Positions 31,234 through 35,573 of a DNA stretch of 35,573 nt are shown in pieces. The notes under the pieces are model-generated. The model saw nothing but the letters and a program-made list of their open reading frames with translations. It did not search any database and was not told the DNA's origin. Each line of letters begins with the position of its first letter. The first letter of the stretch is position 1. The DNA comes from Belnapia arida. Its GTDB lineage: Bacteria; Pseudomonadota; Alphaproteobacteria; Acetobacterales; Acetobacteraceae. Both the position numbers and the translations under genes were made by a program. The stretch spans positions 1 through 35,573 of the forward strand of contig NZ_JAETWB010000035.1 of the NCBI RefSeq assembly GCF_016773205.1, read 5' to 3'.

Positions 31234-31399
31234 TGTGCTCCCCCTCCTCCTAGATCCGCCGAAATGGAGCTCCAAGCAACCAGCCCGACAGCAGCCAATC
31301 GCAACATTGCGCTTCAACCACGACGAACTCAGCCGCTTCACCCAAGTTGGAACGATGCTGTACGAATTCTGTACAGATCACGACGGCGAGGACACGCAG

Positions 31400-31498
31400 A
31401 TGTCTTGGGGAAAGCTTGCAATCATAGCGATATTTCCGGTTCCGGTATGGTTGGCTGTGATTGCGGGATGTTATTGGTTTGGAGTTGGTGTGCTCTAA
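31400..31498 (+). CDS. 32-residue membrane protein
   Basis: The frame is MSWGKLAIIAIFPVPVWLAV followed by IAGCYWFGVGVL, one membrane helix with a proline kink. GAGG lies about eight bases before the ATG. It precedes duplicate B of the small HTH-like gene by 66 bases on the same strand. Confidence 0.45.
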   Translation: MSWGKLAIIAIFPVPVWLAVIAGCYWFGVGVL

Positions 31499-31564
31499 TC
31501 AGCGTCGTGCTGCATTGCTGGTATTGGGCTAGCACCAGCTGCTGCGGCATCCGACATCCACGAC

Positions 31565-31858
31565 ATGAGCCTGTCCTCCGACCAGACGCCGCCCGCAAAG
31601 CCGAAGATCTCGCCCGAGGAGCGCCGGCGCCGAACCGCCGATAGGCTGACCATGATCCGGTTGAAGATGGCAATCGGCCGTGAGCTGGAGGAGCGGGGCA
31701 TCACCAAGCCCGCGGAGATCGGCGACGCCCTTGGGATGCCGCCGGCCGAGGCGACCAAGCTGCTGACCCGGCATCAATGGCGGGAGGGCGATGTCGGACG
31801 GCTCGAGGCTGCCGCGGCTCGGCTGGGAGTGCATACGCCGGAGCCAGCAAGCGTCTAG
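31565..31858 (+). CDS. Small HTH-like protein, duplicate B
   Basis: This 97-residue protein starts MSLSSDQTPPAKPKISPEER and is a clear paralogue of the protein at 26211. The shared core is RTADRLTMIRLKMAIGRELE, ITKPAEIGDALGMPPAEATK and REGDVGRLEAAAARLGV. Most differences are conservative and at the ends. The leader CATCCGACATCCACGAC is also nearly identical to that of duplicate A. A strong terminator lies 108 bases downstream. As with its paralogue, an XRE-like DNA-binding role is likely but the target is unknown. Confidence 0.7.
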   Translation: MSLSSDQTPPAKPKISPEERRRRTADRLTMIRLKMAIGRELEERGITKPAEIGDALGMPPAEATKLLTRHQWREGDVGRLEAAAARLGVHTPEPASV

Positions 31859-31879
31859 GCGGCCTCAGCATTTTGCAAC

Positions 31880-32001
31880 TAATACGATTACATGAAACTC
31901 GATAGTTCATCAATGGTTGTAGGATGTGAGGGTTCTACAACCTCACTCCCTACGGATCCCGCCTTGGCCCGTTCTTTCTCGGGGGAAGAACGGGCCTTTT
32001 T
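31880..32001 (+). ncRNA. Possible small RNA before a strong terminator
   Basis: Between the stop of duplicate B and the terminator lies a compact non-coding stretch with its own hairpin, GTGAGG with CCTCAC around 31926-31946, then a short linker and the terminator. AT-rich sequence at about 31875-31915 could hold a promoter. A simple long 3' UTR is the alternative. Confidence 0.3.
31966..32001 (+). terminator. Rho-independent terminator
   Basis: GGCCCGTTCTT (31966-31976) and AAGAACGGGCC (31986-31996) form a perfect 11-bp stem with a 9-base loop, followed directly by TTTTT (31997-32001). It is the best terminator in the window and ends transcripts from duplicate B or from a small RNA before it. 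Confidence 0.9.
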
Positions 32002-32211
32002 CTGCCTCTTGCACAGCCTGATGGCGGAACGCTTACAAACCCACCCGGCTAGGGCGGCGTTGACAGGCTAGTGCCATGTTATTCTATCCCGAACCTAAGG
32101 CCGCTTGGCTGCAACCTGATTGCGGGAGCGCCGGCTTACCTGCAATGCGGGGGCGTTATCGCATGTGATCCGGCTCTGCCTCGTCAGCGTGCTTGCGATG
32201 GCCAGTGCGGA

Positions 32212-32676
32212 TTAGTCGCCCTGGAAAGCGCCGGCACCATCGGGGGTGAATGACACGATGGCTTCGACGGCAGCGACCAGCTGCTCTGTGGCAAAGGGTT
32301 TATGCAACACTGGCGCAGCGGCGTGTCCGCCCGTGTCACAGCCTGTGCCATAACCCGTGGCGAACACAAATGGCACGCCAAGCGCGGCCAACTGATCAGC
32401 AACGGGTGTCACCAACTCGCCAACAAGGTTGATGTCCAGGACCGCAGCGTCCAATCCGCCATCCTGGGCCACTCTCTCGATGATCTGCAGCGCCTCAAAC
32501 ACGGTTCCGGCGGAGCCCACGACCTCTGCCCCGGCCTCGCTCAAGCCATCCTCGATCAGCATCGTCACCAGCGCCTCGTCCTCGACAATCAGGACGCGGC
32601 GATCCCGAAGCATGGTGCACCCTTGCGGCATTACTTGACGTTGTAAAATGATTTGGTTGTCGTTCGCGGCCAGCAT
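32212..32676 (-). CDS. Single-domain response regulator
   Basis: The start at 32676 (MLAANDNQIILQRQVMPQGC) has GGGAGG eight bases upstream. The receiver domain runs from RRVLIVEDEALVTMLIEDGL to the end: acidic pair EDE, phosphoacceptor Asp in AAVLDINLVGE, Thr/Ala-Thr in FVFATGYG and the conserved Lys in VLHKPFATEQL. There is no output domain. Such proteins act as phosphate sinks or adaptors, often under HWE kinases, one of which is encoded at 34480. It lies 108 bases after the Crp/Fnr gene on the same strand and may be co-transcribed. Confidence 0.88.
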   Translation of the reverse strand: MLAANDNQIILQRQVMPQGCTMLRDRRVLIVEDEALVTMLIEDGLSEAGAEVVGSAGTVFEALQIIERVAQDGGLDAAVLDINLVGELVTPVADQLAALGVPFVFATGYGTGCDTGGHAAAPVLHKPFATEQLVAAVEAIVSFTPDGAGAFQGD

Positions 32677-32784
32677 CGCGATCACCTCCCATGGCACGGG
32701 CAGCCACGGCCAACCCTGACGCATAGAAGACCCCGGACGTCACCTTGTCTGTTCGACACCAAACGTGAAGTAGAATGCGGCTGC

Positions 32785-33531
32785 TCAGCCCGCAGATGCC
32801 GCTGGCGCTGCCGCCCGAGGACCCAGCAACCGGGCGTACTCATGGCGAACCGTGTGGTAGCACTCGCAGGTGGCGGCCTCGAGGCCAGGACGGTCGGTAA
32901 TGGTCATGCGCCCCCGTACGTAACGGATCAGGCCAGCCCGGTTCAGTATGCCGGCGGCGATAGACACGCCCGGACGGTTGACGCCGAGCATCATCGCCAT
33001 GAACTCGTGGGTCATGGCGAACTCGTCAACACCGGCGCGGTCGTGTGCGGTCAACAGCCAGCGGGCGAGGCGGTTTTCGATAGGGTGACGCGCGTTGCAG
33101 GCCCCGCTCTGTGTCACCTGGCCGAGAAAGGCCAGCGCATAGCGCAACAACAACGCCCGCAGAGCGGGGCTCCCGTCCATGGCCGTGTGGAGTGCCGCCG
33201 CGCCAATCCGCAGAGCGGTGCCCTCCAGCTGCACCCTGGCATCGGTGAGCGAGCGGCTGTCGCCAAAGACCAGTGTTAGGCCGAGGAGGCCCTCTGGCCC
33301 GGCGATGCCACTTTCGACCTGCGACCCGTCCTCGAGGGTGACGAGAATGGACACCATGCCGGTCTCGATGAAGAACACCGCATCCACCGGCCCGCCCGCT
33401 GCATGCACGGTCTGATCAAAGGGCAGTTCGACGGCCTCGAGGTGGGGTCCCAGATGCGCCCAATCTGCCGGCGCCAGGGCCGCGAGCAAGCCATTGCGGA
33501 CGGACGACTGCTGGATCGTGGACTGGCTCAT
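32785..33531 (-). CDS. Crp/Fnr-family transcriptional regulator
   Basis: This 248-residue protein has an N-terminal cyclic-nucleotide-binding-like domain (ELPFDQTVHAAGGPVDAVFF, FIETGMVSILVTLEDGSQVE with IAGPEGLLGL) and a C-terminal HTH_Crp domain (MTHEFMAMMLGVNRPGVSIA followed by AGILNRAGLIRYVRGRMTIT). The cysteines of an FNR iron-sulphur cluster are absent and the cAMP-specific residues are not evident, so the signal is unknown. The ATG has AGGAG at proper spacing. It is grouped with two receiver proteins and a histidine kinase, fitting a stress-response module. Confidence 0.9.
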   Translation of the reverse strand: MSQSTIQQSSVRNGLLAALAPADWAHLGPHLEAVELPFDQTVHAAGGPVDAVFFIETGMVSILVTLEDGSQVESGIAGPEGLLGLTLVFGDSRSLTDARVQLEGTALRIGAAALHTAMDGSPALRALLLRYALAFLGQVTQSGACNARHPIENRLARWLLTAHDRAGVDEFAMTHEFMAMMLGVNRPGVSIAAGILNRAGLIRYVRGRMTITDRPGLEAATCECYHTVRHEYARLLGPRAAAPAASAG

Positions 33532-33796
33532 GCGGCTCTCCTGCGCGTGGTACGGCGGGAGCGCTGGCCTCTCTCAGGCACCTGTAGCCGGGGATCCGTG
33601 CAGGCGATGTGCTCGACATAGAGTGCTGGTGAAAGGTTTCCTAAAGAAATCTGCTCTTCACCCGCCGGTGTGTCTGCATCGGGACGGGCACGGCGCGAGG
33701 CTAGTCAATCATTTGTTCGATTTCGAACGTACGGACGAGCCGGCGTCGCGTTGCCGTAAGGCCCTCTGACTACCGTGAAGGGCGGGAGTTGGAACA

Positions 33797-34207
33797 ATGC
33801 GCATTCTGGTCGTCGAAGATGAGGCGCTTATCGCCATGATGCTCACCGACGACCTGGAAACCGCGGGGCATGAGGTGATAGGGCCGGTGGCGACCGCTGC
33901 TGCGGCACTGACACTGTGCGAGGCGGTGCTGCCCGACCTGGCTCTGCTCGACGTCAACCTGGCGGGCGGCGACAACGGTGTGGCCCTGGCGTGCGACCTG
34001 TTCGCGCGGTGGCATCTGCCGGTGGTCTTCGCCAGCTCGAAGCCGGTGAATGTATTGCAGGAAGCACCCGCCGCGCTCGGCATCATCCACAAGCCTTACC
34101 GGACGGAAACGGTGCTGCGCAGCGTCGAGGTCGTGCGCGCCGTACTGGACGGCCGAAACCCCCCGGACATGCCCGCAGGCTTCGAACTATTTTCTTCCGG
34201 TGCGTAG
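33797..34207 (+). CDS. Single-domain response regulator
   Basis: This 136-residue receiver protein begins MRILVVEDEALIAMMLTDDL. The phosphoacceptor Asp is in LALLDVNLAGGDNG (about residue 53), Ser in VVFASSKPV and Lys in GIIHKPYRTETVL (about 98). No output domain is present. It is divergent from the Crp/Fnr gene, with a 265-base shared upstream region, and convergent with the HWE kinase gene. GGGAG precedes the start by eight bases. It probably receives phosphate from the neighbouring kinase. Confidence 0.9.
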   Translation: MRILVVEDEALIAMMLTDDLETAGHEVIGPVATAAAALTLCEAVLPDLALLDVNLAGGDNGVALACDLFARWHLPVVFASSKPVNVLQEAPAALGIIHKPYRTETVLRSVEVVRAVLDGRNPPDMPAGFELFSSGA

Positions 34208-34220
34208 TCCAAGTTCTTAA

Positions 34221-34233
34221 CCAAACCGTTTGG
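34221..34233. promoter_or_regulatory. CCAAAC/GTTTGG inverted repeat
   Basis: CCAAACCGTTTGG is a perfect 6-bp inverted repeat about a single base, just after the stop of the plus-strand response regulator. The remaining 250 bases before the kinase gene are AT-rich but without a recognisable gene. Confidence 0.35.
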
Positions 34234-34479
34234 CATGGCCGATCCAACGAATGCTCGCTCACACGAGCGCGCCTAACTGAAATGCGCACATGACTGTCAA
34301 AACTTGCGACGCGGTGCGATCTTCTCGAACCGAAGTCAGCTTTAAGTCGATTGCATTCATTAGGCTTAAGTTTACCAAAACGAGCGACTACTATGAGTTC
34401 AACCGGAGAGACCTACCGCAAATGATAAGGAGTTATTGGGAGCCTTCGCAATCATTCAAGGTCAGTTTGTCTGCTACGA

Positions 34480-35505
34480 TTAGTACGCGTTGGGCATGAT
34501 CGCGGCGAGGGGTACAGCCACATCGCATTGCAACCCGGAAGGTTTAAACGACAGGCGCACCTCAGCGCGCAGCCCATGCGTCAAGCCACGCTCGATGAGC
34601 CGCAAGCCCAAGCCACGACGCATCGGTAAGGCCACCAGCGGCCCATCTTCTTCAACCCAATGGAGTTGGAGGCGCTTCGGCTCGGTGTTCACGTCAGTCG
34701 ACCAGTGGAGCCGGACGTGACCCTCAGGCTTGGCCAAGGCGCCATGTTGCACGGCGTTCGTCAGCAACTCGTGTAATGCCTTCCCAAAGGCCACTGCGGC
34801 ACCGGGCGCGAGCCGCACCTGTGGACCAGCCAAGCTGATGCGTCCAACATCCCTGCCATGTTGCATCAACTGACGCTCGGCAAGCTCCCGAAACGGGGCG
34901 CCTTCCCAATGCTCCTGCGCAAGAAGAACGTGCACACGGGACAATGCAAGCAGCCGATTCCGGAAAGTGTCGCGCACCTCACCGATACTTCGCTGGCCAT
35001 CCCGAAACGTCTGCGCGGCCACCGACTGAACTGCGGCAAGCGAGTTGTTGACCCGATGGTTGAGTTCGTCGACCATACGCCGCTGTCGTTGTTCAGCGCG
35101 CTTGCGCTCGGTCACATCCCGCTGGGCAGCAACCCAGTGAACCACCTGACCATCTTTTAGAACTGGAGTAATGAGCCATTCGACGTCATAGGGTGCGCCG
35201 TCCTTACGGTAGTTGACCGTCTCAGCTTGAACGCTGTGACCTGCCGCGAGGCTTGAGTGCAGGTGATCGAGGACAGCACGATCGGTCAATAGGCCTTGAA
35301 GGAAGCGTGGTGATCGCCCAACCACCTCCTGCGCGGTATATCCAGTCATACGCTCAAAGCCAGGATTGACGTACTCGATAAGTGGCCCTGGAGGATTGAG
35401 GTCCGGCCCCGTGATGACGAGAGCTTCGCCAATCGCTCGCACGGCGGAGCGCAGGAGCGTGAGTTCGTGCTTCTCTCCCCACGAACTCGCAGCGTGAGAG
35501 TCCAT
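34480..35505 (-). CDS. PAS-HWE sensor histidine kinase with LOV-like domain lacking the cysteine
   Basis: This 341-residue kinase has an N-terminal PAS/PAC domain (IEYVNPGFERMTGYTAQEVV, then GRSPRFLQG near residue 63, ending DVTERKRAEQ). An HWE-type dimerisation region follows with the phospho-acceptor His in DELNHRVNNSLAAVQSVAAQ (about 147), then the ATPase N-box LHELLTNAVQHGALAKPEGH. The GRSPRFLQG motif matches the LOV signature GRNCRFLQG except that the photoactive Cys is replaced by Pro and Asn by Ser. It has no membrane segments, so it is cytoplasmic. It probably signals to the nearby single-domain regulators. About 70 bases follow to the window end. Confidence 0.9.
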   Translation of the reverse strand: MDSHAASSWGEKHELTLLRSAVRAIGEALVITGPDLNPPGPLIEYVNPGFERMTGYTAQEVVGRSPRFLQGLLTDRAVLDHLHSSLAAGHSVQAETVNYRKDGAPYDVEWLITPVLKDGQVVHWVAAQRDVTERKRAEQRQRRMVDELNHRVNNSLAAVQSVAAQTFRDGQRSIGEVRDTFRNRLLALSRVHVLLAQEHWEGAPFRELAERQLMQHGRDVGRISLAGPQVRLAPGAAVAFGKALHELLTNAVQHGALAKPEGHVRLHWSTDVNTEPKRLQLHWVEEDGPLVALPMRRGLGLRLIERGLTHGLRAEVRLSFKPSGLQCDVAVPLAAIMPNAY

Positions 35506-35573
35506 CCGGGATCATGTGGTTTTCTGACATAGCCTTCGCAGCATGCGGCGGACGGATGCCCAGCGCAGGAAGG

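Noticed and set aside
31920-31970. tRNA or tmRNA 3' end near the strong terminator
   Set aside because: A GGTTCTACAACC-like stretch suggested a T-arm, but no acceptor stem, anticodon arm or CCA fits.
34480-35505. Blue-light photoreceptor
   Set aside because: The LOV motif lacks the photoactive cysteine, so light sensing cannot be claimed; kept as a PAS-HWE kinase.

Overview
The window is high-GC DNA that looks like part of a plasmid or chromid of an alphaproteobacterium. The RepA type, the response-regulator and HWE-kinase set, the small LAANDN-type leader and the insertion sequences suggest Acetobacteraceae such as Roseomonas; that placement is inference from protein style, not from a marker gene.

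Layout. 1-5940: start of an IS256-type transposase cut by the window edge, plasmid-type hypothetical genes (a proline-rich HTH protein, an overlapping two-gene unit, a winged-HTH protein, a 217-aa unknown), a broken IS5-family transposase, and a structured intergenic region with two diverged hairpin modules. 6158-7220: a decayed phage tail/baseplate-like gene with its upstream partner. 7275-8472: an iteron origin and repA. 8640-12306: the partition region, with parA, a ribbon-helix-helix partner gene and seven short AAGTnnACTT palindromes; an intact IS5-family element has inserted at the edge of one palindrome. 12608-13651: a MYG1-family protein.

14059-22869 is a coherent catabolic cargo: an IclR regulator and a beta-hydroxyacid dehydrogenase on the minus strand, then on the plus strand two acyl-CoA synthetases, a solute-binding protein, an SDR-fold protein lacking two catalytic residues and an enoyl-CoA hydratase-like protein. 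The likely theme is uptake of an organic acid, CoA activation and beta-oxidation-like processing; the substrate cannot be read from sequence.

22870-32001 is a mosaic of accessory DNA: a decayed IS6 transposase, an AT-rich DUF2971 gene, a zinc-ribbon gene, two copies of a small helical gene family, an ABM-like protein, several tiny membrane proteins, and a defective IS3 element interrupted by an intact IS110 element. 32212-35505 is a signalling block: two single-domain response regulators, a Crp/Fnr regulator and a PAS-HWE histidine kinase.

Most notable: the 5' non-coding end of the IS110 element can be read as a bridge RNA. It has two long stems; one encloses segments matching both flanks of the element's own insertion site, the other encloses segments matching the element's own two ends. 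Next come the palindrome family around parA and its partner, an iteron copy inside the 3' end of repA, a ParA with a substituted P-loop glycine, and the hairpin pair at 1317-1536 whose arms have changed together.
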